Assembly (NCBI RefSeq): GCF_000143415.4
Contig: NW_003314292.1
Span: forward strand, 1,067,666 to 1,131,665
Origin: Selaginella moellendorffii
Taxonomy: Eukaryota; Streptophyta; Lycopodiopsida; Selaginellales; Selaginellaceae
Reading direction: 5' to 3'
Length of the DNA stretch: 64,000 bases
In this document: positions 1 through 10,487 of the stretch, piece after piece
Position numbering within the stretch: the stretch's first letter is position 1
How the letters are laid out: every line of letters begins with the position of its first letter
Program-made: the position numbers and the translations under genes
The notes under the pieces: generated by a model
Told to the model about the DNA's origin: nothing
Database searches by the model: none
The model's input: only the letters and a program-made list of their open reading frames with translations

Positions 1-185
1 CGGACTCCGTCTCGAACTCGGTCTCGATCTCGGTCTCCGATTTGGCCTCGGCTCGATCCCGGACTCTATCTCAAACTCGGTCTCAGAGTCGGTCTTGGAC
101 TCGATCTTCGACTCGGTCCCATCCGATGAACTCTTTGTCATTTCAGTCAAGCTTTCGGGGATCCTTTAGCCTACGACATCTTGGG
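1..185. repeat. Left arm of an inverted repeat: degenerate GA-rich minisatellite plus unique flank
   Basis: Bases 1-120 are a degenerate short-period array (units like CTCGGTCTCGGACTC on this strand) that probably continues left of the window. Bases about 103-185 hold a unique flank including ATCCGATGAACTCTTT and GGGGATCCTTTAGCCTACGAC. The same array and flank occur in reverse complement at 3427-3750. The two arms bracket the broken gypsy element. Confidence 0.85.
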
Positions 186-2104
186 GAGTCAGTTCCTTAC
201 AAAGAGTTGGTGGACAAAAGGTATGTTAGGTTGAGCAAGTCACCATATGGGGCGCCGGTGTTATTTGTGAAAAAGAAAGATGGATCTATGTGCATGTGCA
301 TAGACTACCAGTTGCTCAACAAGTATACAAAGAAGAACAAGTACCCTTTCCTCAGGATTGAGGACCTGTTCGATAGGTTGGGAAAGGCAAAATACTTCTC
401 GAGGATTGACCTAAGGTCAGGATACTACCAGATCAGGGTAGCCGAGGAAGATGTTGAGAAGACAACCTGTCGAACAAGGTATGGGAGCTTTGAGTTTCTA
501 ATGATGCCCTTTAGGCTGTGCAATGCGCCGGCAATGTTTTCAATGCTGATGAACGACATCTTTGTACCCTATCTGAATCACTTCATGGTCATCTACATCC
601 TGATCTATAGTGAGACGCTAGAGGAGCATGTCGAACACTGGACAAAGGTGTTTGAGAAACTAAGGGAACACAAATTATATGCTAAAGAGAGCAAATGTGA
701 CTTTGCTCAACAAGAGGTAAAATTTCTCAGGCATGTGGTGGGCCAGGACGAGCTCAAGGTGGACCCTAAGAAGGTCCAAGCGATCTAGGAATGGAAGCGA
801 CCATCGAATGTACATGAGTTGAGGGTGTTCTTGGGGCTATGCAACTACTACCGAAAGTTTATCAAACACTATTCGAGAGTAGCCCTACCCTTAATGAACC
901 AAACAAGTAAAGGGAAGATGGTATGGACAGCAAAATGCGAGGGGGCATTTGTCCACCTCAAAGGGAAGTTGAGGAAGACACCCGTGTTAGCGTTACCCGA
1001 CTTTGGTAAGGACTTTGAGGTAGAAACAGATGCTTTAGACTTTGTGTTGGGCGCAGTTTTGAAGCAAGACAACCATCCAGTGGCATTCTTCTCGAAGAAG
1101 TTGAACAAGGCTCAGCGAAAGTGTCTGCCCACAAGAAGGAATTATTTGCGGTGGTCAAGGCGCTCAAGGAGTGGTGACACTACCTTGGGAGGCATTTCAA
1201 AGTTTACACGGATAATGTGGCAACGAAACACTTCTTGTCACAACCCGACCTAAAAGGGAAACAAAGTCGGTGGGTCAATGCTTTGGCTGAGTTTGATTGC
1301 GAGATTTTATATAAACCTGGGAAGAGCAACATCGTGGCAGATGCTCTAAGTCGAAAAACAAGCTTGAAGTTGGCAATATCTAGCGCAATAGCAACCTTTT
1401 GGGATGATGTGCAAACAGTGTATGAGAATGATGGACGAGCACAAGAAGCTCACAAGGTGTTGCTGAGGAACCAAGAGGCACGAGAAGCTCACAAGAGAGG
1501 TGAGTTGCCAACATAAGAGAAAACAAGTTATGCAGAACACAATGGACTCATCTATTATAAACAAATGAGGTGTATGTTCCAGAAGGGGTACTAAGGAAGA
1601 TAGCCTTAGAAGAGTGTCATGATAGACCTCTTGCAGGACACAGTGGAGTGCCCAAGACGATGGGCTTACTCAAGAGGAAGTATCACTGGCCAGATATGGC
1701 TAAGGATGTCCAAGACTATATAAAGATATGTCTAACATGTCAGCAGGTCAAAGCCGTGACTAAGGCTAGTGGGGGTTTGTTACAAAGCATCCCAATTCCA
1801 GATCAGCCGTGGAAATATCTTATGATAGACTTCATCATGAGACTCCTCCCAAGCAAGGGGTTCGATACAATATTCGTGGTAGTGGACCGATTTTCGAAGA
1901 TGGCACATTTCATACCCACCACAACGGAAGTGGATGTGGAAGGTGTGGCAAAGCTGTTTTTCGAACAAGTGGTTTGAGTGCAGGGAAGGCCAGAAGAAAT
2001 CATCTCAGATCGAGATAAGATCTTCACCAGTAGGTTCTGGAGAACTCTCCTGAAACAGTATCGCACCAAGTTGAAATTCAACATAGCCTATCACCCACAG
2101 ACAG

Positions 2105-2151
2105 GTATTGGGTATTAAGTTAAGTTTGATGGCACTAACACTTCTTGACAG
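2105..2151 (+). other. Intron-like insertion (47 nt) inside gypsy integrase
   Basis: Integrase reads HPQT up to 2104 and resumes DGQMERVNKQ at 2152. The 47 bases between begin GTATTG, contain CACTAAC as a possible branch site, and end TTGACAG. Removing them restores the conserved HPQTDGQ motif in frame, including the codon split across the junction (G|AT). This is the size of the cellular introns in this window. Confidence 0.75.
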
Positions 2152-2569
2152 ATGGACAAATGGAAAGGGTGAATAAGCAGTTGGAGGATTATTTGCGATG
2201 TTATGTCTCGGGAGACCAAACCGATTGGGTAAGTCATTTAGGACTTGCGGAAATGTGCTATAACAACTCACCACACTTGAGTATCAGGGTGAGTCCATGA
2301 GAAGTCATCAATGGGCGAGTTATTGAAGGTCTTATGGAACTTGGCATGGTCGAGTATCATGGAGAGTTTCCCGCAGTGGAGGCATTCACAATGAAAAGAC
2401 TCAACATTTGGAATCTAGTGAGGGATTCTTTGGAACAAGCTCAACAAAGGCAAACCAAGTACGTGAACCAAAAGTGCCGAGATGTAGAATTCCAAACTAG
2501 GGAGAAGGTGTGGCTGAACACCAAGAACCTCAGGCTACCAAGTGGGATCAGTCGAAAGTTGACCCAAAG

Positions 2570-2621
2570 GTAAAAATGCATGTATTCCTATAAATGAGTT
2601 GATCTTGATTTCCTTAAGTAG
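2570..2621 (+). other. Intron-like insertion (52 nt) before the chromodomain
   Basis: The post-integrase segment reads KLTQ(R) up to 2569 and resumes (R)FVGPYKI at 2622. The 52-base interruption starts GTAAAA and ends TTAAGTAG. Its removal restores the K-L-x-x-R-F-x-G-P motif typical of gypsy polyproteins, with an arginine codon split AG|G. Confidence 0.75.
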
Positions 2622-3426
2622 GTTCGTGGGGCCTTACAAGATTGAGGCACGAATCAGTAAAGTGGCTTACCGTCTCCGACTTCTTCGAGAGATGGGGAAG
2701 ATGCACCTAGTGTTCCACGTGAACTTACTCAAGCCATACTTTGAGGATCCACTTCACAAGGACCAATTAAGTCTTTTACCTGAGATTATTCAAGGGAAAG
2801 AGGGAATACGAAGTTGAGGCCATCCTCAATGCGTGCAAAAGCAAGCGATAAGGACGCGAGGTGAGAAAGTTCCATGTGAAATGGAAAGGATTTCCACACT
2901 GCGAAGCAACATGGGAACCAAAGGAGAACCTAGCAAACGCGCGAGATCTAGTGAAGGAATTTCTACAAGGCAAAACTCTATGTACTTATACAAAGTTTAA
3001 TTAAAGTATCAATTTGCGAAGTTGAGCAATGGCATATGTTGGGATCCAAAGACGCATCGAAGGTAAGCTAATAAGCATAGGTTAGCTAAGTCAACTAGGC
3101 ATAAGGAACTACACCCGACTCCCCACGGGGATGTCGAATCCGTAGATGTATTCTATGGAGATTGGGTTTGAGTCCCAACCCCCTAGTAAAGCAAGGCTAG
3201 GTTCAAGTCCCGACCCCATACTAGGGCGTGGTGAAGTGAGGGGTATAAGGACATTTATATTCCGTTGTCATGGGCTCTTGGCCGGGGAGGTTAACTTAGG
3301 CACACCGCTAAGTGGGGGGATGCCCCCGGAGACATGGGCAACAAGTCATAGGATTAAAAAGAGGCATTCGATGTGGGTATCGAACTTCTTCTATGGGTGG
3401 TGGAGTTGCAAGGAACCAACTCCCTG

Positions 3427-3750
3427 AGGTGTCGTAGGCTAAAGGATCCCCGAAAGCACGACCGAAATGGTAAAGAGTTCATCGGATGGGACCGAGTCCG
3501 AGATCGAGTCCAAGACCGACTCTGAGACCAAGTTCGAGATAGAGTTCGAGATCGAGTCCGAGGCTGACTCCGAGACCAAGTTCGAGACTGAGTTTGAGAC
3601 TAAGTTCGAGACAGAGTCCGAGATCCGAGATCGGGTTCGAGACCGAGTCCGAGGTCAAGTCCAAAGTCGAGTCCGAGATCAGGTCCAAGGTCGAGTCCGA
3701 GATCAAGTCCAAGACCGAGTCCGAGTACTAATACAAGTCAAGGGGTGAAA
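3427..3750. repeat. Right arm of the inverted repeat with a GAGTCCGAGATC-type minisatellite
   Basis: Bases 3427-3490 are the reverse complement of about 103-185 with few differences. They lead into roughly 250 bases of degenerate six/twelve-base units (GAGTCC, GAGATC, AAGTTCGAGAC). The array is open in several frames and would encode low-complexity ESETKFE- or RVRDQVQ-like peptide. I treat that as a by-product of the repeat, not a gene. Confidence 0.85.
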
Positions 3751-3815
3751 GCCCAAAGCGTGTGTCTCCTAAGGGGGGGGACTACAGGGGGTTCCAAAAG
3801 TATAGTAGGGATAGT
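3745..3815 (+). repeat. Dispersed repeat, copy 1 (matches 14655-14745)
   Basis: The stretch GGGTGAAAGCCCAAAGCGTG, a G-run, GGTTCCAAA and TAGTAGGGATA recur in the same order and orientation at 14655-14745. It is probably part of a retrotransposon end. Confidence 0.7.
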
Positions 3816-4080
3816 GAGGTCTAGGAACCAATCTTGAAGGAACTCTCTAGTGGTGATTCCAAACTGATTTGAGGTTGAGACTAGGGCCGAGGGGCCTTGG
3901 GTGGGAGTGGGCATGACTAAGCAGCCAAGCATACCAAGCTTCCAAATTCCTAACCTCCCTTGGTATAACAAGACTTGATCATGGGACCCTCTAAATCCCA
4001 AGCCTTAGGTGCAACACTTGCTTCGGGACACTGAGGCGAAACACCATGGTTTAACGGCCTAGTATAGGTACCTCTACCCC

Positions 4081-4081
<1 letters not shown>

Positions 4082-4110
<29 letters not shown>
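4082..4110. repeat. Homopolymer tract of about 29 C
   Basis: An uninterrupted run of cytosines lies between two GC-rich shoulders. The exact length in an assembly is uncertain. On the minus strand it is a G29 run that could form a G-quadruplex. Confidence 0.9.
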
Positions 4111-4111
<1 letters not shown>

Positions 4112-7100
4112 CTTCCATCCTGAAGGGAAGCCCAAGCCCCTAGGAAGGACGAGGACCAATGAGCCGCAAGGTACTCAAGTGAGGCACCACTCCACATGAG
4201 TTGGGAGAACCGCAGTCGATTTCCCTTCCGGGAGTGGGAGCTACTCTTGAGCACTTCCTTGGATGACCCCTCTGGCACCACCCGATGGCTAACGCTCCGT
4301 TACTCGTACAATAAGTAGCTGAAACCAAGTAGAACCAAATAGGAGCTGGTACAATAGGCGGGAACCTTGGCGAGGGAACTTAGCTAAAGCCAAGGCAGTG
4401 TTGGGTTGGATAGACAAGGTAAGCTGGCAAATTAGAAAGGAAAAATTTGTGGCTAACAAGTACCTATAAAGCTTGTGTAAGGCCATAGTGTTTCGAAATG
4501 TTATCCCAAAGTTTTAAATGGTGGAAAGGAAGATGAGCAATCCTCTTGCATAGTGACCAAAGGCATAATCACATGGTAAGGAAGTCTCAAAGGTCAGTGG
4601 GATATAGTGGTTGGGCCTTCGAGCCCTTACTTAGTGGTAGTGTTAGTGAACACAACCATGGATGGAGAAGGACTTGATGGGGACCAAAGAAAGGATATCA
4701 AGGAAAGGTGTTCTCTATGTCTTTAGGCATCTTAAGGATGCTAAAGGGTGATTCTAGGATGATTACTCGTGGATGAAGGACCCATTCTTTGAAAAACAAA
4801 ACTATGGTATAGCTTTGGATTATATCTATTTACCCTTGTCTCATTAGTGAGCACTTGGATCAAGTGCAAAAGTTAAGTGGTGCCATTTATGGGGTTAGCA
4901 TATCCCCAAGTCCGGAATAGAACTTATAAAGGTTATGAGTGAGACTTATCCAAGTGGTCAAAAGTGTAGTTAAATGAATGGAAAATTTAATTGCTTATAT
5001 GATAACAATCTTTCATAAGAGTGATTTTGTGATGTATTTATGTTTTTTCTTTTTGTGGAAGTCAAAATTTGTGAGTAACTCCTACCTGGATGATTGTAGT
5101 GATGGTGATAGTAGTAGAGTTGGATAAGATTGTTTGCCTCACTCGATTGACATAGTGGTGACTATGATATGGGGAAAGGGTTTTGTAAAACTTGGAGAAG
5201 GGCTACTCTATTGTGGAGTCTATATGGTTGGCCATGCCTCAATAGCTTGTATTGACAATAGATTTGGCCTATCAAGATTTCCATTAAAAGGCTCCCAATC
5301 AGACATTCTTTAATCCCTAGTGCAATTTGAATCCCAAACAATATGCTTCAAGGTAAGGAACCTTGTATATGCAATTAATTCTATTTGCTAATAGATTTTT
5401 TCTTATAATAAGAACAATGATTGTTGAGACTATATTCAAGATGAACTTATGGGTTTATTTGTTTGGTTTGTGCAAAGATCTCTATTAGCTGTTTAAAAAT
5501 ATGGCCAATTCTTAAATAGAGGTATTACAACCCACCTTTATGTATTTTTTTGGTAAGAGTAGTTGTTCTTTGTTTTCCTTGGCTAAGTCTAATTTTTTAT
5601 TTGTTTAGAATATGATATTCTTAACTCTTTCACTAGCAACACTCTCTAGTTTTCCTCTAAAGAGAGACAAAAGCCAAGTAAGATTTCTTAGATTTCTCAA
5701 AAGTGTTGCATTAATGCTTCCACAGAAAAATTTAATTTTTATGTGTGATTGCATGATTTAGTGATTTGTTGTAGCCTATGAGGTTTGAGGACAACAAGAA
5801 CATCACAATGATGCTTCCACAATGATCTGAAGATGATGTTCTAGTTAAATCTTCATTTGTTGGTAATCAAGAGCTAAGATTTTCCTAGAAACTAGGGTCT
5901 AACTCTAGTTCAAATCAGGGGGATTTGCAAGAGATTTGTCCAGGAAAGTGTGTGCTACAACTTGTGTAGACAATCGGAACCATTGGTTGTGCCGCTGGAT
6001 GAGAGAGGAGCAAGGCAAGATTAGATCAGGTGAGGAAGTGGAGAGTGTTCTGAAAGGAGGTTGATGATCTGATCTACATTCAGATGGGTTGTAGCAATCA
6101 CAAAGACATTTTTTGGATTGTGACAATGGTTGATTCTGATCTTTTTGATCTTTGCACTACCTTTTATGGAAGTCATCTTCTGAATAGACAACTTCATGAG
6201 GTGCACTTGTAGTGTGTCAATTTTTATGAAAATCACTAGGATTTTGCTAGGTTAGCACACAAATAGGAGCTGTGAACCCCATTCCTTCAGACAAGCAGTT
6301 GCAATCCATTTAATTCTTCATAGGCATTGATCTGGATCTAGAGTCACGCAGATCATTACCAATTAATACAAATTTAAAATATAAAACTGGAAATTTCAAA
6401 ATAAATAATAAAATAATGTAATGTTTTTATTCAGATTACTTGCTCTTGAAATTTCTTCAAGATGGCTTATGCACAGACATCAGCTCACCAACTTCAAGTG
6501 GAAAGATTGGCTGAGTATAAGTTAAAAGGCCCCGGGTTTACATATCATAGCTATGACTGGAATGTCTCTAAGTTTTCATGATTAGGGACCACCACACTCA
6601 CAAAGCCAGCCTAATAATTCATCACAAAAATCCAAACTTAAAACAGCTGAAAGGAAAAAAGCAAATATAAAAAGAAAAAACAGAACAAAACAAAACCGAC
6701 ACAAAATAGCAAACCTTGTGGAATACAGCTTTACAGCAAGAAACAAGCAAAAGAAGAGTTCAAAGCACATTTTGTATAGTACTAGAGCAAGTATGTGGTG
6801 AAGAGGGCTCCTTTGTGGTGCTGTTTGCAGCACTTGACCTATGGCTTTGAGAACACTATCAATTCACAAAAGTATTGTAGGTCAAACCACACAATAACTA
6901 TTATAAGCAAAACAAGTGTTTAATTCATAGGCAAATGACATACACTTATATAGAAATTGGCTGGCCCATAAAATTGTTTATAGAGATTTTCAAGAGAACA
7001 TAACATCATCTTGTTCTCAAGACCATCTTGCTCTCAAGCCATGGATGCGCCTGCAATGATTGAGCCAAGAACTATTGGCCACAAACAAAGCATCCCATGG

Positions 7101-7327
7101 AAAGGCAGTTATTTTGAAGAATGATGAGCAAGTGAAGGAATTTTTTCTAGGGGAGACACTCAAGCATACAGGCTTGCTAAAGTTCATGAGATCGAGTTGG
7201 CTGTTCTTTGTGAAGTTCATCACTAAGTTGTTTGGCTAAAATTTAAAACTTTAAAAGAGTTCATCATTTCCAGTTTATAGTTTTTATTTAGTTATTTGAA
7301 TATATTTTTTTAAATTTTATTTCCCCA

Positions 7328-7387
<60 letters not shown>

Positions 7388-9139
7388 TGAGTGTCTGGTC
7401 CACCTCAAGAGATCTCAATGCAATCCTGCACGGCCATTCAGCAAAAACTTTATCATACTGGAAATATAGCTCTAGAGCCCACAAACTGGGAGAATGCAAA
7501 TTAAAAGGAAAAGATTTTACCATGTGGTCAAGTATAAAATTTTGCTTTAAGGAAATTCTTATAGCTTTCGAGATTATTTCGTTTCTGCAAAGGGCACACG
7601 ATTGAAATTTTCACACTAGTTCCAGTAGAACGTGTCTGTATTTCTCATCCATGAAGCCGCTGCTGAGAACAAGGGCAAGGGTAGCAGAGACAGTTCCATC
7701 ATGAATTTCTGGAAGGTCCTCACTTCTGACCTGCAACCCCTTCCAGATCATGCAATCTGGAGCATTCCATTTTTTCCTTTTGCATTGGTGGAACAAGCAG
7801 TGAAGACAATATTATTAATTGGGAGAAATATCTGCCTCAGTACTTAACCAGCAGGTTGAGTTTCTAAGCTGTGAAGGATGAGATACCATGTCTCATCAAC
7901 ATTAGTGACTGGAATCCACATGCTGATTTGCAGGCTCGTGCTCATGGGGTCAGACGAGCAAAGTAGGTATTAAAACTTGTTCCAGATGCTGTTACTCAAA
8001 TTTTTTCATATGTCCAGGTGATGATCTAGATAGGCTCCGCTAATCAGTGCTTAGGGGAACTATTGAGGGGAGGATGATGAAGTTAACCAAGAAGAACATG
8101 GTGGTTGAGCATCTCGTGGCTGGACTATTCGCTCAAAATGCTTGGAAATGAGGGCTCGGGGTGTGAATACCTGAGCTGTATAATCTCACAGTTGAAGCTT
8201 TGGCTTTGCGGTGATATGGATGTCAAGAACCGGACCCGGAGCCACTGCCGCCGGTGGGGTAAGATGATATGATCTGGGGCTTGATGTCGTGGAGGCGCGC
8301 GCTGCTTTACAACCTTCCTTATGTTGGATTCTCATTGTCTTGTTAGAAAATGCAAGTTTAAATCAATGTGCAAGACAAATCAGGGGATGTGCCGGTTTGA
8401 TCAGGGTGTTTTGGTCTACAAAGAAGATCAGATCACATTGATGCTTCAACAGGTGCGTGAGAACAAACGATTTGACTAGTTCATCACTGCTTTTGACCCG
8501 TTTTCTCCTTTGCAGATCCTTGGCGTATCAGCACACTGAGCAAGAAATATTTGAGCAGTACTTGTGGGGGTGACAATATAGGCAAAGTCTGGTAAGAACA
8601 TTATGAATCCCTCGACATCATTGCTACCAAACTCCATGGACCAGAACCTCCTCCAGATCAACAACAACAACAAGCAAGATGATAAAGTTTTTTTTTTCTC
8701 TGTTTTTTATTTTATTTTTCATTTTTAGATTAAAATAAAGCTGCTTAGTACATAAAACTTGAAAAACTATATTGATACAATGTTAGTGAGGCCCTCCAAG
8801 GGTAATAAGGTCCAAGAGTGACCAGAGGTTTAAATTCAGTATTGACATGATATAACACAAATTTGTTTTCAAACAACAAATACAAGAATTAAAATTTAAG
8901 ACCGCCTTAGCCATGAAAATGTCTGTCAGATGATGGCATTCCAAGATACACATTTCTCACGTTCATCTTCGGAACTGTTCTATGTGGAGTCTAAAACGCC
9001 CCTCAAAGTACCTATTCAGCGAGTAGATCGATAATACTGTTGTCCAGGCATTGCAGTTGCGTGACGTGATCAAAAGGCAAGCTTCATTCTTTTGGTTTTC
9101 TCACGGAAAAGCCTTTTCTAGGTCCGTGTTTTCTTATGG
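4111..9139. other. Gene-poor repeat debris
   Basis: I see no supportable gene. Short ORFs here have no recognisable motifs and no splice-linked partners. The composition is AT-rich with TG/CA excess in 4.5-5.9 kb, like decayed transposons. A (GA)n tract is listed separately. The 7.6-8.7 kb part is less AT-rich and may hold old gene fragments I cannot identify. Confidence 0.6.
7332..7385. repeat. (GA)n microsatellite
   Basis: About 27 uninterrupted GA units follow CCCCATTTAA and end at GAGAGTGTGAGTG. Confidence 0.95.
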
Positions 9140-9145
9140 TTGGCA

Positions 9146-10378
9146 ATGAGTCCTCCCTTGTGGAACAATCTTCTCGCAGCTTATGCAAAGGAAGGGCACT
9201 TCGATGAGGCCCGGAGGGCGTTCAAGAGAATGCCACAGTTCAGCATGGAGGCTTGCATTGCGATGTCCATCGCCTGCGTCAACAAAGGCAAACTCCAGTC
9301 CGCCCAGCGAGTCTTTGAGAAGTGCCACCACAAAGATATCCTATCCTGGAACTCTATCCTCGCAGCATTTGCAAGGAGCGGGCATCTCCTCGAGGCCAAG
9401 CTGGTGTTCAAGCGAATACCAAGACGTGATTTTGGATCCTTCAAAGGGATCATCGCAGCGTACGTGAAGAAAGGAAAGCCTCACAAAGGCAGGATGATCT
9501 TCCGAAGAATCCCGCAAACCTCACGGGTGTTGGATCCCGAGATATCGGAGATGCTGATCCGGGGATATGGAAGCCAGGGAATGGTGATGGAAGCCAAGAA
9601 CGTCTTCGAGAGTATGCCTCAACCGAGCGCTTCGTGCTGGGCTGCCATGGTCGAGTGCTCCGTGAAGAACAAGCTGCTTGTCCAGGCCTCGTTGCTGCTA
9701 AACATTGCACCTCCACTCCAGGCTGCAGCTCTCGGGCGATTGATCCAAGCCTTTGGAGTGGAAGCCGGCGACTTCGACTCCGCCAAGAGACTCTTCGATG
9801 GCTTTCGCTCGGGATCCGGCGTGGAGGTCTGGAACACGATGCTTCGACTTTGCTGCACGGACGTCGGCAAGCTGGAGTTTGCAAAGGTGGTGTTTGACGC
9901 CATGCCCGAGCGGAACTTCTCGACGTGGGACTCCATCTTTGGTGCTTACTTGCGGCTCAAGAGCGTGGAGGAGTCGAGGATTCTGTTCGACAGTGTGCCG
10001 GAGAGAACAAGTAGCTGGTGGAGCTCGATGATCTCCGCGTATACTCGGCAAGGCTATCCGGCTCAAGCGTTGAGGCTGTTCAAGCTCATGGACCTGGATG
10101 GATTCCGGCCCGACTATGGAACTTACGGCACGGCTCTTTTCGTTTGCTCCAGCGATGCGGACAAGGATGTCGTTCGTAAAGCCATGAGAATGTCCAAGCA
10201 ACAGAGAGCCCGAGAGACCGCTCCAGTCGACATTTCTTCTCCAGTCGATTCTCAGTCGATCTTGGAACCATGTTACGAGTTGGATCTACCATCGCCACAG
10301 CTTGCAAAGAAACAAACCAGACAAAAGCCACCACCTGGGACAATTTCGAAGAAACAATTCAAAGAACGGGAGAGCTGA
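9146..10378 (+). CDS. Pentatricopeptide repeat (PPR) protein, intronless, probably N-terminally short
   Basis: From the first ATG (9146) the ORF codes for 410 residues made almost entirely of PPR units. Visible repeat hallmarks are W-N-N-L-L-A-A-Y-A-K-E-G-H, S-W-N-S-I-L-A-A-F-A-R-S-G, V-W-N-T-M-L and W-W-S-S-M-I-S-A-Y-T-R-Q-G, each followed by A-x-x-x-F-x-x-M/I-P. The mixed unit lengths resemble plant PLS-class proteins, which bind organelle RNA for editing or processing. No E or DYW domain follows; the last about 70 residues are basic and unstructured (ends KKQFKERES). The ORF opens within the first repeat with no room for a transit peptide, so the true N-terminus may be upstream or lost. 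It converges on the heme oxygenase-like gene, leaving 109 bases between stops. Confidence 0.88.
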   Translation: MSPPLWNNLLAAYAKEGHFDEARRAFKRMPQFSMEACIAMSIACVNKGKLQSAQRVFEKCHHKDILSWNSILAAFARSGHLLEAKLVFKRIPRRDFGSFKGIIAAYVKKGKPHKGRMIFRRIPQTSRVLDPEISEMLIRGYGSQGMVMEAKNVFESMPQPSASCWAAMVECSVKNKLLVQASLLLNIAPPLQAAALGRLIQAFGVEAGDFDSAKRLFDGFRSGSGVEVWNTMLRLCCTDVGKLEFAKVVFDAMPERNFSTWDSIFGAYLRLKSVEESRILFDSVPERTSSWWSSMISAYTRQGYPAQALRLFKLMDLDGFRPDYGTYGTALFVCSSDADKDVVRKAMRMSKQQRARETAPVDISSPVDSQSILEPCYELDLPSPQLAKKQTRQKPPPGTISKKQFKERES

Positions 10379-10487
10379 AAGGAGGCCGTTCTTACTTTTG
10401 GTGGAGGACGAAACGTTACAGGCACTCACAAAAGCCTGAAGATCTTCTTGGCTAACTCCTCTTTTCTCTTTTTTTTTTTTTTTCCTT

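Larger units (their letters stand above)
145..2985 (+). pseudogene. Broken gypsy pol: RT, RNase H, integrase, chromodomain
   Basis: RT begins near 190 ([29 protein letters not shown] are seen). The catalytic YxDD box is missing: at 588-615 the reading is VIYILIYS where the family has Y-x-D-D-I-L, an in-frame loss of about three codons. A TAG at 786-788 interrupts RT/RNase H. A frameshift lies near 1122, then a TGA near 1172 in KEW*HYLGG. A frameshift near 1570 precedes the integrase HHCC zinc region (H..H at about 1620-1645, CLTC near 1735). The integrase core has MIDF and SDRD, with TGA stops near 1975 and 2298. The chromodomain (about 2810-2985, FHVKWKGFP, WEPKENL) follows a frameshift near 2805 and contains a TAA near 2848. 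Confidence 0.9.
1..3750 (+). mobile_element. Degenerate Ty3/gypsy chromovirus lacking gag and protease
   Basis: Reverse transcriptase, RNase H, integrase and a C-terminal chromodomain follow in Ty3/gypsy order on the plus strand between about 190 and 2985. No gag or protease is present upstream: the RT reading frame runs directly back into the minisatellite arm. Bases 3000-3425 carry no coding signal and may be the 3' untranslated/LTR part, but I cannot define LTR ends. The element is dead: it has stops, frameshifts and a lost catalytic motif. Chromodomain presence places it in the chromovirus clade; a finer lineage cannot be set from sequence alone. Confidence 0.85.

Noticed and set aside
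3467-3748. ORF of Glu/Ser/Thr/Lys repeats (ESETKFE type) as a repetitive protein gene
   Set aside because: The opposite strand and other frames are also open. Periodicity belongs to the DNA repeat, with no start context, splice signals or conserved non-repeat part.
6582-6833. Hydrophobic 83-residue minus-strand ORF as a membrane peptide
   Set aside because: Composition follows from T-rich repeat DNA, with no homologous copy or regulatory context.
7611-8700. Old gene between the (GA)n tract and the PPR gene
   Set aside because: Some stretches look coding-like, but no frame exceeds about 70 codons and no splice-consistent chain or motif could be built.
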